Assembly: GCF_008704995.1 (NCBI RefSeq)
Contig: NZ_CP023747.1
Coordinates: 3,746,501 to 3,810,500, forward strand
Direction: 5' to 3'
Length of the DNA: 64,000 nucleotides
Origin: Streptomyces nodosus
GTDB taxonomy: Bacteria; Actinomycetota; Actinomycetes; Streptomycetales; Streptomycetaceae
Shown here one piece after another: positions 15,028 through 23,888 of this stretch (the stretch's first letter is position 1; the number at the start of each line of letters is the position of its first letter). The notes under the pieces are model-generated. The model was not told the DNA's origin. It saw only the letters and a program-made list of their open reading frames with translations, and did no database searches. The position numbers and the translations under genes are program-made.

Positions 15028-15783
15028 ATGCCTGAGCAGCCGCCCTATCTCCGCATCGCCGACGAACTACGGCGGCGGATCGCGGAGCATGTGTGGGAAC
15101 CGGGGGACCGACTTCCCTCCCGCGCCCAGATCGGCCAGGAGTGCGGCGTTGGCGAGAACGTGGTCCGCAGGGCTCAGGAGCTGCTGATCTCCCAAGGCGT
15201 GCTGGAGGGCCGCGCCGGTTCGGGTACGTACGTCGCCGAGCCCCGGCAACGCGTGCGCGTGGTCCGGTCGTCGGCGCGTGAGCAGCCCCAAGGGTCCCCG
15301 TTCCGGGCGGACATGAAGGCCGTCGGCAGGCAGGGCGACTGGGAGAGCAGGACCGACGCCAAGGTGCCTGCCCCGGCGGAAATCGCTGCCCGACTCGGTA
15401 TCGACGAGGGCGACCTGTGTGTCCGGACCGCGTACGAGTTCCTGGCCGACGGCAGGCCCGTACAGCTGTCGACCAGTTGGGAGCCGTACGACCTCACCGC
15501 TGGCACCCTCGTCGTCCTCCCCGAGGGAGGCCCCCACGCCGGGGCAGGCGTCGTGAACCGCATGGACGCCATCGGGATCACCGTCAGCCATGCCGTGGAG
15601 CAGCCGGAGCCCAGGCAGGCGACCGCCGAGGAGGCGTCACTACTCGGCATTCAGAAGGCCGCACTTGTCACGCACATCCGGCGGACGTACTACAGCGACG
15701 AAGGCCGGCCCGTGGAGACGGCGGACATCGTGGTGCCCGCCGCGCACTGCGAGATCGTCTACGAGATCCCGATCAATCGCTGA
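15028..15783 (+). CDS. KorSA-like GntR/HutC repressor
   Basis: 251 aa. The winged helix (about 1-75) contains PPYLRIADELRRRIAEHVWEPGDRLPSRAQIGQECGV and a recognition helix in GENVVRRAQELLISQGVLEGRAGSGTYVA. The UTRA domain (about 95-250) is complete, with VRTAYEFLADGRPVQLSTSWEPYDL and ADIVVPAAHCEIVYEIPI. KorSA of pSAM2 is the model: it holds replication and transfer genes silent. Here it faces the small-protein operon, which it probably represses. Genes it would normally restrain (rep activator, tra) are not in the window. Confidence 0.85.
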   Translation: MPEQPPYLRIADELRRRIAEHVWEPGDRLPSRAQIGQECGVGENVVRRAQELLISQGVLEGRAGSGTYVAEPRQRVRVVRSSAREQPQGSPFRADMKAVGRQGDWESRTDAKVPAPAEIAARLGIDEGDLCVRTAYEFLADGRPVQLSTSWEPYDLTAGTLVVLPEGGPHAGAGVVNRMDAIGITVSHAVEQPEPRQATAEEASLLGIQKAALVTHIRRTYYSDEGRPVETADIVVPAAHCEIVYEIPINR

Positions 15784-15820
15784 TCGCTCACCCCACACGG
15801 GACTCGCCGCAACAGGCATC

Positions 15821-16168
15821 ATGACGGGCGTGGGAATCGATGTGGAACTGCACTCGGCTCGACCGGCGCGCGACTGGCAGAAGGCGCGCCGGACATTCCT
15901 GCGAGGGTGCTACGGCCACGGCGACGCGTTGGCCGACGCACTTGGCTCGCTTCACTATCTCGGCGTCCGCGGTCGGCTTGCCGCCGTCGATCCCTACGGG
16001 GACACGGTGATGAACGAGCAGGAAGCCGCAGCAGCCCTCGGCGAGTTGCCGGGCCTGAGCGAGCAGTGTGCCGACGAGCAGCAACGCGCGGCACTGGATG
16101 ATCTCGCGGCGGTACTGGAACAGTGCGTGGCCACCCCGGGCAGCTACGTGTGGTTCGCGGGCGACTGA
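15821..16168 (+). CDS. AICE-end protein of unknown function
   Basis: 115 aa from ATG 15821, 37 bp after the GntR stop and in the same direction, so probably co-transcribed. It is acidic and helical. The N-terminal part reads GIDVELHSARPARDWQKARRTFLRGCYGHGDALADALGSLHYLGVRGRLAAVDPYGD and is followed by a Glu/Ala-rich helix. The tail contains SYVWFAGD. No recognised domain; the WxKARRTFLRGCYG core may mark a family found in other tRNA-borne elements. Confidence 0.7.
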   Translation: MTGVGIDVELHSARPARDWQKARRTFLRGCYGHGDALADALGSLHYLGVRGRLAAVDPYGDTVMNEQEAAAALGELPGLSEQCADEQQRAALDDLAAVLEQCVATPGSYVWFAGD

Positions 16169-16277
16169 TGTGCAGGTGCCCGCGTTTACCGCCGTGCCCC
16201 CGGCGTGCCCCTTCCGTGCCCGATCGAGCGGGAAACCGCAGGGAAGCACGGTGACGAGCGGGCAGTGCACAGCACAA

Positions 16278-16310
16278 CGGCCCCCGACCGATTCGCCTGG
16301 TCAGAGGCCG
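16278..16310 (-). terminator. terminator of tRNA-Ser(UGA)
   Basis: 12-nt inverted repeat with two weak positions (16278-16289 with 16299-16310), directly downstream of the tRNA on its own strand and related in sequence to the hairpin at 4410-4442. Confidence 0.75.
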
Positions 16311-16320
16311 TTCACCTGCG

Positions 16321-16405
16321 CGGTGGGTGTGGGATTTGAACCCACGGTGACTCGCGCCACGACGGTTTTCAAGACCGTTCCCTTAGGCCGCTCGGGCAAC
16401 CCACC
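16321..16405 (-). tRNA. tRNA-Ser(UGA)
   Basis: 85 nt on the minus strand. The 7-bp acceptor stem pairs GGTGGGT (from 16405) with ACCCACC (ending 16322), with discriminator G at 16321. The anticodon loop CTTGAAA gives anticodon TGA. The long variable arm (about TCGTGGCGCGAGTCACC) is class II, as required for tRNA-Ser, and the T loop is GGGTTCAAATCCC. No encoded CCA. It is the integration target of the element; the 3' half is duplicated at 4453-4508. Confidence 0.95.
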
Positions 16406-16666
16406 CTCGCTTCCGGTCACCCAGGACGGAAGCGAGTACAGCGTACCGGGATCGGGCGGCGGGCGGAGGGGGTGGTCCACACAGGCGAAGTGATCCACAA
16501 CGCGATGGAGCCCCGTCGAGCTGAGCTCGGGTGGGGTTAGCCCCACCCCGTAGTTGGAGGCTGGCTCCAGAGACCGGGCGGTCGTCCGCCGATAGCTTGC
16601 CGTTCTGGGGGTTCAGGCCCCCGGCCTGCGCGAAAAGGCGCCGCCTCTCACAACCGAAAGCCCTCC

Positions 16667-17503
16667 ATGAACAGCCTCGTAACCCTGTCCCGTCTCACCG
16701 CCACGCCACGGCGGCAGATCGGCCTCCTGGCCGCTCTGGCCGGAGCGGTCCTCGTCGCCTTCTTCCTGGCTCCCGACGCGCTGGCCCGGAGTTCCGTCGA
16801 CACGGCGAACGTCAGCGATTCCTTCCGCCGCGGATTCGTCGCCTACTGGGGTTCCGGCAGTGAGGACTTCCCCACCCGGTTGAGCGCCACGGTCGACTTC
16901 TGGTTCCGCTTTCACCTCGTCAAGGCCGGCGTCTCCGCGCTGCTCCTCGCGGTGGCCCTGGCGCTCGGTGTCGTCCTCAGTCGATATGTTCGGCAGCGGA
17001 CCAGCGGGCGAGCCGGTCGTCTCGGCCTCGCGCTGTCGAGGGCCCTCGTCGGGGTGCTCGGGCTCTTCGCCCTTGTGGCGCTGGTTGCCAATCTGCAGGG
17101 CGCAGCGGCGCCGTTCGCCTCGCTGCTTCCCATGCTGACGAGCGGCGGTGCCCCCGACGGCGAGCTCACCGCGACGCTCGCCCAAGTCCGACAGCAGATA
17201 GCCGTCTATCCCGAGGGCCGGCACTCCCCCGCCCTCACGGTCATGATCAGCGACTTCGCCCTCTACCACTGGGTACTGGCCGGATTGGCCGCCGTGGTCG
17301 CTCTCGCGATGGCCGGCGCGAGCGTCGTGTCGTGGAGGCGCCTCACGACGTCGTCCGATGCGAGGTCGAGGCGCGCGTCGGCGTTCGGCGGTGTCGTTTC
17401 AGCGGTCCTGGCGGCCGTTGTGCTCGTCATCGCCTACGCGAACACCACCAACGCGGCAGACTCGCCCCGGGCGCTCGCCGACTTCTTCGCCGGGGGGTGG
17501 TGA
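16667..17503 (+). CDS. integral membrane protein of unknown function
   Basis: 278 aa. Four hydrophobic helices are visible: about 19-40 (IGLLAALAGAVLVAFFLAP), 83-108 (LVKAGVSALLLAVALALGVVLS), 120-143 (ALSRALVGVLGLFALVALVAN) and a C-terminal pair around 200-222 and 240-262. A polar loop between the second and third pairs carries ELTATLAQVRQQIAVYPEGRHSP. It is the first core gene beyond the tRNA-Ser and is convergent with the protease gene. No family is recognised. Confidence 0.75.
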   Translation: MNSLVTLSRLTATPRRQIGLLAALAGAVLVAFFLAPDALARSSVDTANVSDSFRRGFVAYWGSGSEDFPTRLSATVDFWFRFHLVKAGVSALLLAVALALGVVLSRYVRQRTSGRAGRLGLALSRALVGVLGLFALVALVANLQGAAAPFASLLPMLTSGGAPDGELTATLAQVRQQIAVYPEGRHSPALTVMISDFALYHWVLAGLAAVVALAMAGASVVSWRRLTTSSDARSRRASAFGGVVSAVLAAVVLVIAYANTTNAADSPRALADFFAGGW

Positions 17504-17566
17504 GACGGCCTCTCCGATACCGCGAGTCCCGGACGGGCGACGACCGCTGAACGGGTGAGGGGCGCG

Positions 17567-17619
17567 ACGGGTACGCGCGCGGGACACCGTGGACGACCAG
17601 GCCCGGCGCGCGTACCCGT
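17567..17619. terminator. bidirectional terminator
   Basis: 17-bp inverted repeat with a single bulge (17567-17583 with 17602-17619) and an 18-nt loop, between the convergent stops of the membrane protein (17503) and the protease (17625). Confidence 0.85.
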
Positions 17620-17624
17620 GGGGA

Positions 17625-19145
17625 TCAGTTGTCGCCGTTCCGGGAGCCCAGGGTGAGCTGGACCGTGTGGGACTTGCCGCCGCGTTGGTAGGTGACCGTG
17701 ACCTTGTCACCGGGCTGATGGGTCCAGATCTCGCCGATCAGGGTCGGGCCGCTGTCGATCACCCTGTCGTCCAGCTTGGTGATCACATCGCCCGGCTTGA
17801 GGCCCGCCTGGTCCGCGGGGCCGCCCGACTCGATCGCGGACGAACCGGCCGCACCCTGCTCGGTGATCTTCGCGCCGCCGGTGGAGTCGTCCAGGGACAC
17901 CGTGGCGCCGATCTTCGCGTAGACCGGCTTGCCCGTCTTGATCAGCTGCTGGGCGACGTACTTCGCCTGGTTGATCGGGATCGCGAAGCCCAGACCGATC
18001 GAACCGGGCTGACCGCTGCTGCCCATACCGCCACTGCCCGTGGACTGGATCGCCGAGTTGATGCCGATCACCGCACCGCGCGCGTCCAGCAGGGGGCCGC
18101 CGGAGTTGCCCGGGTTGATCGAGGCGTCCGTCTGCAGGGCGCTCATGTAGGACGCGCTGCTGCTGGAGTTGCCGTCGCTGGAGGCCACCGGGCGGTTCTT
18201 GGCGCTGATGATGCCCGTGGTCACCGTGTTCGACAGACCGAAGGGCGCACCGATGGCGATCGTCGTGTCGCCGACCGCCACCTTGTCCGAGTCGCCGAGG
18301 GCGAGCGGTTTGAGGTCCGACGGGGCGTTCTTGAGCTTGATGACGGCGACGTCGTAGCCCTGGGCGTGCCCGACGATCTCGGCGTCGTACTTCTTGCCGT
18401 TCGGGAAGGTCGCCGTGAGTTTGCCGCCGTCGACCGCGTCGGCGACCACATGGTTGTTGGTGACGATATGGCCCTGGGTGTCGAACACAAAGCCGGTACC
18501 GGTACCGCCCTGGCCGTTGGAGTTCTCGGCCTCGATGGTGACCGTGCTGGGCAGCGACCGGGCGGCCACACCCGCGATCGAAGCGGAGTCGCGCTTGATG
18601 TCTCCGCCGCTGGTGGCCGCGGAGACGGTCGTGGAGCCGGAGTCGTCGTTCCTGGCCAGCTGGTAGCCGAGGCCGCCGCCGATGCCGCCCGCGACCAGCG
18701 CGGCGACGATGACCGCGGCGACCAGACCGCCGCGGCCCTTCTTCGGCTTGGGGGACGGCTCCTGGTACGAGGCGCCCCAGGCGCCGCCCGCACCGCCGGC
18801 GCCCGCGTACATCGGAGTGACCGGCGGGGGCGGCGGCCAGGCCGCCCCGGCGGCCGTCGGCGCACCGGGGTGCGCCGGGGGCACCGGCGGGAGCTGAGTG
18901 GTCGGCGCGCCCTGCTGCTGCGCCGCACCGGGCCCGTACGGATCACTCCCCGCAGGCGGAGGGTCTCCGGCGCCCGGCGCGGGAGACCCCTCCGGTGGAG
19001 TGCCCCCGGCGTCAGGACCGGGGGCTCCCTGGGCCGGTGTGTGCCCTGCGGGGGCCGTACCCGGCGCGGAAGCGGGAGCGTCCACCGGCACGGGAGGTGC
19101 AGACGGGGCCGGGGGTACCGGGGTGCCCTCGTTCTCGGTGCTCAC
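17625..19145 (-). CDS. membrane-anchored HtrA/DegP-like serine protease with PDZ domain
   Basis: 506 aa from GTG 19145, preceded by GAGGAG. Residues 1-135 are a long Pro/Gly/Ala-rich cytoplasmic tail, and a single transmembrane helix spans about 141-163. The trypsin-like domain carries His232 (TNNHVV), Asp265 (YDVAVIKL) and Ser348 (GNSGGPL), a complete triad. A PDZ domain follows (about 405-500, with AGLKPGDVITKLDD). Such proteases act outside the membrane in protein quality control and stress signalling. The open frame continues upstream to 19826 but that part overlaps the divergent phosphodiesterase gene. Confidence 0.92.
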   Translation of the reverse strand: MSTENEGTPVPPAPSAPPVPVDAPASAPGTAPAGHTPAQGAPGPDAGGTPPEGSPAPGAGDPPPAGSDPYGPGAAQQQGAPTTQLPPVPPAHPGAPTAAGAAWPPPPPVTPMYAGAGGAGGAWGASYQEPSPKPKKGRGGLVAAVIVAALVAGGIGGGLGYQLARNDDSGSTTVSAATSGGDIKRDSASIAGVAARSLPSTVTIEAENSNGQGGTGTGFVFDTQGHIVTNNHVVADAVDGGKLTATFPNGKKYDAEIVGHAQGYDVAVIKLKNAPSDLKPLALGDSDKVAVGDTTIAIGAPFGLSNTVTTGIISAKNRPVASSDGNSSSSASYMSALQTDASINPGNSGGPLLDARGAVIGINSAIQSTGSGGMGSSGQPGSIGLGFAIPINQAKYVAQQLIKTGKPVYAKIGATVSLDDSTGGAKITEQGAAGSSAIESGGPADQAGLKPGDVITKLDDRVIDSGPTLIGEIWTHQPGDKVTVTYQRGGKSHTVQLTLGSRNGDN

Positions 19146-19425
19146 AGCTCTCTCTCCTCGTTCCACGGCTGTTCCTTCGGTCGCACTCGGCCTGGCTCGC
19201 TCACCCCGCACGGTGCCGGGCGCGCTTCCGCTGCGTATGTGCTGTTGTACGCCGTCAAGCTTTTCCCACCGGGCGTCAGAGCACCATAAGCGGTGGCTGT
19301 GGGTCTCGGGCCTCCCTTTATATAGGACCTGTACGAACAAAAATCTGCATTCCCGACACCTCGCCGACGCCGTCACGTCGCCTTCCGACCCCGCGCGTTC
19401 CCCTTGACAGTGGCACCATGACGCG

Positions 19426-20235
19426 GTGACCCACGCACGACAGCACCCGGTCCAGGTCGTCGCCCACCGCGGAGCCTCCGAAGACGCTCCCGAGCACACC
19501 CTGGCCGCGTACAAGAAGGCGATCGAGGACGGTGCCGACGCCCTTGAGTGCGACGTCCGGCTGACCGCGGACGGGCACCTCGTCTGCGTCCACGACCGGC
19601 GCGTCAACCGTACGTCCAACGGCCGCGGCGCGGTCTCCGCCCTGGAGCTCGCCGACCTCGCCGCCCTGGACTTCGGCTCCTGGAAGAGCCGCGACGAGGA
19701 GCCCGACTGGGAGCACCGCCCGCAGGACCCCGAGGACACCTCCGTCCTCACTCTGGAGCGCCTGCTCGAACTCGTCGCCGACGCCGGGCGCCCCATCGAC
19801 CTGGCCGTCGAGACCAAGCACCCCACACGCTGGGCGGGTCAGGTCGAGGAACGGCTGCTGCTCCTGCTGAAGCGCTTCGGGCTCGACGCACCGGAGTCCC
19901 CGGCCGCGTCCTCGGTGCGGATCATGAGCTTCTCGGCCCGCTCGCTGCACCGGGTGCGGGCGGCCTCTCCGACCCTGCCGACGGTCTATCTGCTGCAGTT
20001 CCTCTCCCCCCGGCTGCGCGACGGGCGACTGCCGGCCGGCGTCCGGATCGCGGGCCCCTCGATGCGGATCGTGCGCAGTCACCCCGCCTACATCCAGCGG
20101 CTGAAGCGCGTGGGGCATCAGGTGCACGTCTGGACTGTGAACGAACCGGAGGACGTCGACCTCTGCCTCGAGCTGGGAGTCGACGCCATCATCACCAACC
20201 GCCCGCGCGCGGTACTGCGTCAGCTGGGCCGCTGA
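19426..20235 (+). CDS. glycerophosphodiester phosphodiesterase
   Basis: 269 aa from GTG 19426. The GDPD TIM-barrel motifs are intact: VVAHRGASEDAPEHT (catalytic His and metal ligand Glu), DALECDVRLTADGHLVCVHD (metal-binding Glu/Asp and second catalytic His), then VETKHP with its conserved Glu and a C-terminal VWTVNEP. No signal peptide, so it acts in the cytoplasm on glycerophosphodiesters, giving glycerol-3-phosphate and an alcohol. Divergent from the HtrA-like protease across 280 bp. Confidence 0.93.
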   Translation: MTHARQHPVQVVAHRGASEDAPEHTLAAYKKAIEDGADALECDVRLTADGHLVCVHDRRVNRTSNGRGAVSALELADLAALDFGSWKSRDEEPDWEHRPQDPEDTSVLTLERLLELVADAGRPIDLAVETKHPTRWAGQVEERLLLLLKRFGLDAPESPAASSVRIMSFSARSLHRVRAASPTLPTVYLLQFLSPRLRDGRLPAGVRIAGPSMRIVRSHPAYIQRLKRVGHQVHVWTVNEPEDVDLCLELGVDAIITNRPRAVLRQLGR

Positions 20236-20424
20236 ACGACGCCGCCCCGGACTCCCATTCCCCCGCATAAGGGTCGAAACACAGTCGCGTCATCACCGGG
20301 CGTGCCCCGGCGCGTTCGGACCGTGTCCGCCTTTCCGAGTGCGTCAGCCCACGTACCGGGCCGGTTTCCGCTTCGGTCACATGGGGCATTCACACCGTGG
20401 CGTGGGGCGAAGGAGGTCTCGGGG

Positions 20425-20970
20425 GTGGCGTTGGTGGTGGCACAGGAGGTGCCCACGTCGTCGAGCATGGCCGTACCCCATGGTCCTGCGGGCGTGGGGA
20501 AGGCAAGACATCGGATGCGCGATCAATTGCGCACCGGTGGCGTGTCCGAATCGGTTATCGACGATGCCGTACTGATTCTTTCGGAACTACTCAGCAATGC
20601 CTGTCGCCATGGCAGACCACTCGGCGACAGTCCGGCGGAGGACGGGGATGTACGCGCCGCGTGGCGCGTCGACTCCTCCGGGCGGCTCACGGTCGAGGTG
20701 ACGGACGGCGGAGGCCCGACCCGTCCGGTACCCGCGACACCCTCGGTCACCGCGCGCGGCGGCCGCGGGCTGAACATCATCACCGCACTGGCAAAGGACT
20801 GGGGCGTACGGGACGACGTCCGCCGCGGCGAGGTCACGGTCTGGGCCGTCGTCCGGGACAATGTGGTCCCGGCCCGCCGTCGTGACGATTTTCCCGCGCG
20901 CGTCACGACGTCCGCGGTGCCCACGATGCCCGGCCTGGCCTTCGCCGACGCGTTCGACGACCTGGACTGA
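20425..20970 (+). CDS. HATPase-domain (RsbW/SpoIIAB-like) regulator
   Basis: 181 aa from GTG 20425, chosen because AAGGAGG lies eight bases upstream. The GHKL ATP-binding boxes are present: N box ILSELLSNACRHG, G1 box EVTDGGGP and G2 box GGRGLNIITAL. There is no histidine-phosphotransfer domain, so it belongs to the large Streptomyces group of single-domain anti-sigma-factor-type kinases. Partner unknown; the sigma factor at 2022-2567 is far away. The C-terminal 35 residues are a disordered tail. Confidence 0.85.
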   Translation: MALVVAQEVPTSSSMAVPHGPAGVGKARHRMRDQLRTGGVSESVIDDAVLILSELLSNACRHGRPLGDSPAEDGDVRAAWRVDSSGRLTVEVTDGGGPTRPVPATPSVTARGGRGLNIITALAKDWGVRDDVRRGEVTVWAVVRDNVVPARRRDDFPARVTTSAVPTMPGLAFADAFDDLD

Positions 20971-21291
20971 GGCACCGGACCGGGCCGATCTGCACGGAGG
21001 CAGCCGGTTCGACGCGGAAGCGTCGGTCCTCCGATTCAACCGCCCACCGGTTCCGGGCAGTACGGCCCGTACCGTCAGCCCGGCCTCGCACGCGCCGAAG
21101 CGGCGGTCCGGGCCGCGGAAACCCTGCCGTGCGGACCTCCGGCCGGGCCGCTCGTGCGGGCGGTCCCGGCCCTGGCCGACGCACCCCTTCGGGGACGACT
21201 CGGTGCGTTGTCCACAGGATCCCGTCGGCCGTCGTACGAGCGGCTAGGCTCGCGCCCGTACGAGACGAGCCGTAACCGGGAGACAGCCACG
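20971..21291. other. intergenic region with one DnaA box
   Basis: No gene is seen in 320 bp. A perfect Streptomyces DnaA box TTGTCCACA is at 21208-21216, about 75 bp upstream of the SEC-C protein start; being single it may be incidental. Confidence 0.5.
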
Positions 21292-22257
21292 ATGGCCAAG
21301 AAGCGACCCCAGACCAAGGCCAAGCGCCCGCAGCTCACGGATGCCGAGATCCCGGTCGTCGGCGCCCGCGAGCCCTGCCCCTGCGGCAGCGGTCGCCGTT
21401 ACAAGGCCTGTCACGGCCGGGCCGCCGCCCACGCGGTGACCGAGCTGGTGCAGCGCCCCTTCGAGGGGCTGTCCGGCGAGTGCGACTGGGTGGCCCTGCG
21501 CGAGCTGGTGCCGGCGGCCACCGTCGAGCTGAAGCTCAGGGACGAGCTCCCCGAGGGCGTCCCGTCGGTCACCCTCGCCACGGTCCTGCCGATGGCCTGG
21601 CCGGCGCTGCGCCGCGACGACGGCTCGATCCTGCTCGGCCTGCAGAACGACACGGCGTCGGGCGACATCAGCCGCGACCTCGCGGACACCCTCCAGCAGG
21701 CGTTCACCGCCGCACCCGGCACTCCGGTGCAGGGCCGCCGGGCGCCCGCCGACGGACCTCGGCTCCAGGACCTGCTGGACCCGGAGGCCCCCTTCGAGCC
21801 GGCGGTGCACAGCGGCTTCGAGTTCTGGGTGCCGGACGCGGAGAACGCGACGCCGGAGGTGACCGCCTCCCTGGAGCGGGCCAACGCGGCCGCCATCCCC
21901 ACCGTGAAGCTCACGGGCGTGGACGCCGCGTACTGGTGCGAGACCACGGACAAGAACCATCTGCGGTGGGTCATGCCGCACCCCGAGGAGCAGCTTCTGG
22001 ACGCTCTCGCGCGGCTGCACACGGCCGGGCGGTCGGGCCTCGGCGAGGGCACGCGCCTGGTCGGCTCCTTCCGCGCGCACGGGCTGACCGTGCCGGTCTG
22101 GGACCTGCCGAGCGGGATGAGCGCGCAGGACATCGAGAAGCCCGCGGCCGAGTTCGCCGAGCGTCTCGCGGACGCCCTCGCCTCCGACGCCCCGCTCACC
22201 GCGGAGGAGCGGCGGGCGCGCGGCGGCCTGACCAACCGACAGGTGACGCTGAGCTGA
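21292..22257 (+). CDS. SEC-C motif protein (DUF5926 type)
   Basis: 321 aa from ATG 21292. The N-terminus MAKKRPQTKAKRPQL is basic, then EPCPCGSGRRYKACHG (about 29-42) is a SEC-C zinc-binding motif as at the end of SecA. The remaining 270 residues form an acidic domain with VWDLPSG near the end. The protein is widespread and syntenic in Streptomyces. A ribosome- or Sec-linked function is conceivable from the zinc motif, but no activity is established that I can name. Confidence 0.85.
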   Translation: MAKKRPQTKAKRPQLTDAEIPVVGAREPCPCGSGRRYKACHGRAAAHAVTELVQRPFEGLSGECDWVALRELVPAATVELKLRDELPEGVPSVTLATVLPMAWPALRRDDGSILLGLQNDTASGDISRDLADTLQQAFTAAPGTPVQGRRAPADGPRLQDLLDPEAPFEPAVHSGFEFWVPDAENATPEVTASLERANAAAIPTVKLTGVDAAYWCETTDKNHLRWVMPHPEEQLLDALARLHTAGRSGLGEGTRLVGSFRAHGLTVPVWDLPSGMSAQDIEKPAAEFAERLADALASDAPLTAEERRARGGLTNRQVTLS

Positions 22258-22410
22258 CGGACGGCGGCGTCCGGCCCGTCCGTCGGGCGCCGCCGGGACC
22301 GCCCCGGCAGGTGACTCCTGTCACAGGTCTTCGCCGTGACGAGGAATTCCCTGTCTGAATAGCTGAGATCGAATTTGCGAACCGCCGATCTCTTGTTACC
22401 GTTCCAGTAG

Positions 22411-22448
22411 CCCGGTTGCTGGTGCATCCCCCGTCGCCAGCAACCGGG
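22411..22448 (+). terminator. hairpin terminator
   Basis: Perfect 12-bp inverted repeat (22411-22422 with 22437-22448) followed by TCTTTCC on the plus strand, about 150 bp after the SEC-C gene; it could also serve the opposing minus-strand gene ending at 22514. Confidence 0.85.
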
Positions 22449-22513
22449 TCTTTCCATGCCCGCGCCCGGTCCGGGCTTCGGACCGGTGCCAACTGCCGTA
22501 CCGGGCCCCCTGA

Positions 22514-23167
22514 TTACCGTGCGCTCGCGCCGGCCGCGTCGCTTCCGGAACGCAGCAGCAGCGGTCCCTCCCCGTCCTCCCCGGCGAACTCCGCGATCGC
22601 CGAGTACGACTGCGGCCGGGCCGCCAGACGCTGCCGCGGAGTCTCACAGGCCCCCGGGTCGCTGACGGCCTCCACGGCGCAGTGCATCTCGACGCTGCGG
22701 CCGTCGGGCCCCATGAAGCTGAGAACGGACGCCAGCCTCTCCCCGGTGGCGTTGCGGTAGTACGTGCGCCCCCAGACCTCCCCGCCCTGGGTCATGACGC
22801 AGGTCTGCGCCTCGACCCCGCCGTGAGAGGAGAGTTGGGGCCCGCAGCGGACGGCCGTGGCAAGGCCCAGGCCCGCCAGCGGGGAACCTTCGGGGGCCGG
22901 CCGTTTCCCGTCGTCCCGCGGAAGCGTGCGGACCACGGACCGGTCCGGGACCGCGGAACCCTCCAGAACCCCGGCGCGATCCGGGACCGCGGCACGGTCC
23001 CGGTCACCGGCCGGCCCGGCCGACGCCACCGCGAGGGGCAGCGCGACCGCGGCGGTCACCACGCCCAGGAGCGCGAACAGCCGGACCCTACGGGGATCGG
23101 ACCGCTCGCGGACCTGCGCGTCCCTGTCCTGTCCCCGTTTCCCGCGCTCCCCAGGGCGAATCAGCAT
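22514..23167 (-). CDS. membrane-anchored secreted protein of unknown function
   Basis: 217 aa from ATG 23167. A charged N-terminus of about 28 residues precedes one hydrophobic segment (29-50, LFALLGVVTAAVALPLAVASAG), giving an N-in anchor or uncleaved signal. The outside part has four cysteines in a fixed order (VRCGPQL, AQTCVM, EMHCAVE, GACETP) that could form two disulphides, and strands such as EVWGRTYYRNATGERLASVLSF. No family recognised. Stop at 22514; the frame is convergent with the SEC-C gene. Confidence 0.75.
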   Translation of the reverse strand: MLIRPGERGKRGQDRDAQVRERSDPRRVRLFALLGVVTAAVALPLAVASAGPAGDRDRAAVPDRAGVLEGSAVPDRSVVRTLPRDDGKRPAPEGSPLAGLGLATAVRCGPQLSSHGGVEAQTCVMTQGGEVWGRTYYRNATGERLASVLSFMGPDGRSVEMHCAVEAVSDPGACETPRQRLAARPQSYSAIAEFAGEDGEGPLLLRSGSDAAGASAR

Positions 23168-23222
23168 GGGGCCGAAGATATCTACCGATCACGTGCCCCG
23201 GCCCGCCGCGCGCCGGACACCC

Positions 23223-23888
23223 TCACAACTCGGGCGCGCTCACACCCGTACGAGTGAGGGCTTCCACGACGGCGTCCACCACCGCTTCCACATCGGGGAC
23301 CCAGGGCGAGGCGGAGCCGGGCAGCGGCGCCCGCTCCCAGCGGATCTCCCCACGGCCGGTCTCGGAGGGAGGGAGCGCCAGATAGCCGCCCTCGCTGTGG
23401 AAGCGCAGCGATCCAGGGACGAAGTCCTTGGCGTAGAGCAACTCGCCCAGCCGCTCCATGGAGTAGGGCGCCACGAGGATCGCCCAGCGGTGCGGTGCCG
23501 CCACCACCGGGCCGAGGCGCATGCCCTGCCGGTCGAGCGCCACCAGCGCCTGCGAGGCGGCAAGGGCGGGCAGACTCACCGCGCAGGGCGCCTCACCCCC
23601 GGTGGCCAGCACGATCGGGGCGGACGGCCGGTTGGTCCACCACCAGCGCACCATGCGCTCGTCGGTGGTGGCCGCGAGCAACCCGGGATCGAAGGGGTGC
23701 GCACCGGGCACCGTGCACTCCGGGTCGGGGCATCCGCAGCGGGCACGCCCCTGCGGATCGGGGGCCACACCCGGGAGAACAGGCCACTGCCATGCGGTCG
23801 CGAAGGTCAGGGCCGCGCTGATCAGCTCGGGCCTCCCGTCGTCCCGCCCGGACAGGAGCCTGCGTCGCCTTCCGAGGATCTCGCGCAT
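23223..23888 (-). CDS. primase-polymerase-like (bifunctional primase/polymerase N-terminal) protein
   Basis: 221 aa. The opening helix LISAALTFATAWQWPVLPGVAPDP followed by CGCPDPECTVPGAHPFDPGLLAATTD is the signature of the Prim-Pol fold in actinobacteria (a Cys/His cluster, then the GAHP segment). The C-terminal half GPVVAAPHRWAILVAP...FHSEGGYLALPP also fits. It is a stand-alone domain without helicase, at the size of the many chromosomal homologues in Streptomyces whose role is not settled. The catalytic Asp pair of true Prim-Pols is not obvious, so polymerase activity is doubtful. Confidence 0.75.
   Translation of the reverse strand: MREILGRRRRLLSGRDDGRPELISAALTFATAWQWPVLPGVAPDPQGRARCGCPDPECTVPGAHPFDPGLLAATTDERMVRWWWTNRPSAPIVLATGGEAPCAVSLPALAASQALVALDRQGMRLGPVVAAPHRWAILVAPYSMERLGELLYAKDFVPGSLRFHSEGGYLALPPSETGRGEIRWERAPLPGSASPWVPDVEAVVDAVVEALTRTGVSAPEL

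Larger units (their letters stand above)
4453..16376. mobile_element. degenerate AICE-type integrative element in tRNA-Ser(UGA)
   Basis: The boundaries are the 3' half of the intact tRNA-Ser (16321-16376) and a 56-nt copy with two mismatches (4453-4508) in direct orientation. This is the expected product of tyrosine-recombinase integration at a tRNA 3' end. Integrase, excisionase and a RepSA-like gene lie in the usual AICE order at the tRNA-distal end. A KorSA-like GntR regulator, a NUDIX remnant and the small-protein operon are also typical. No TraB/FtsK-like translocase or Spd gene is present and rep is broken, so autonomous transfer looks lost. Kinase, IS and GIY-YIG-like genes appear to be later cargo. 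Confidence 0.8.

Noticed and set aside
17625..19826. 733-codon version of the HtrA-like protease
   Set aside because: The extra N-terminal part overlaps the divergent phosphodiesterase gene and lacks a ribosome site; GTG 19145 has one.
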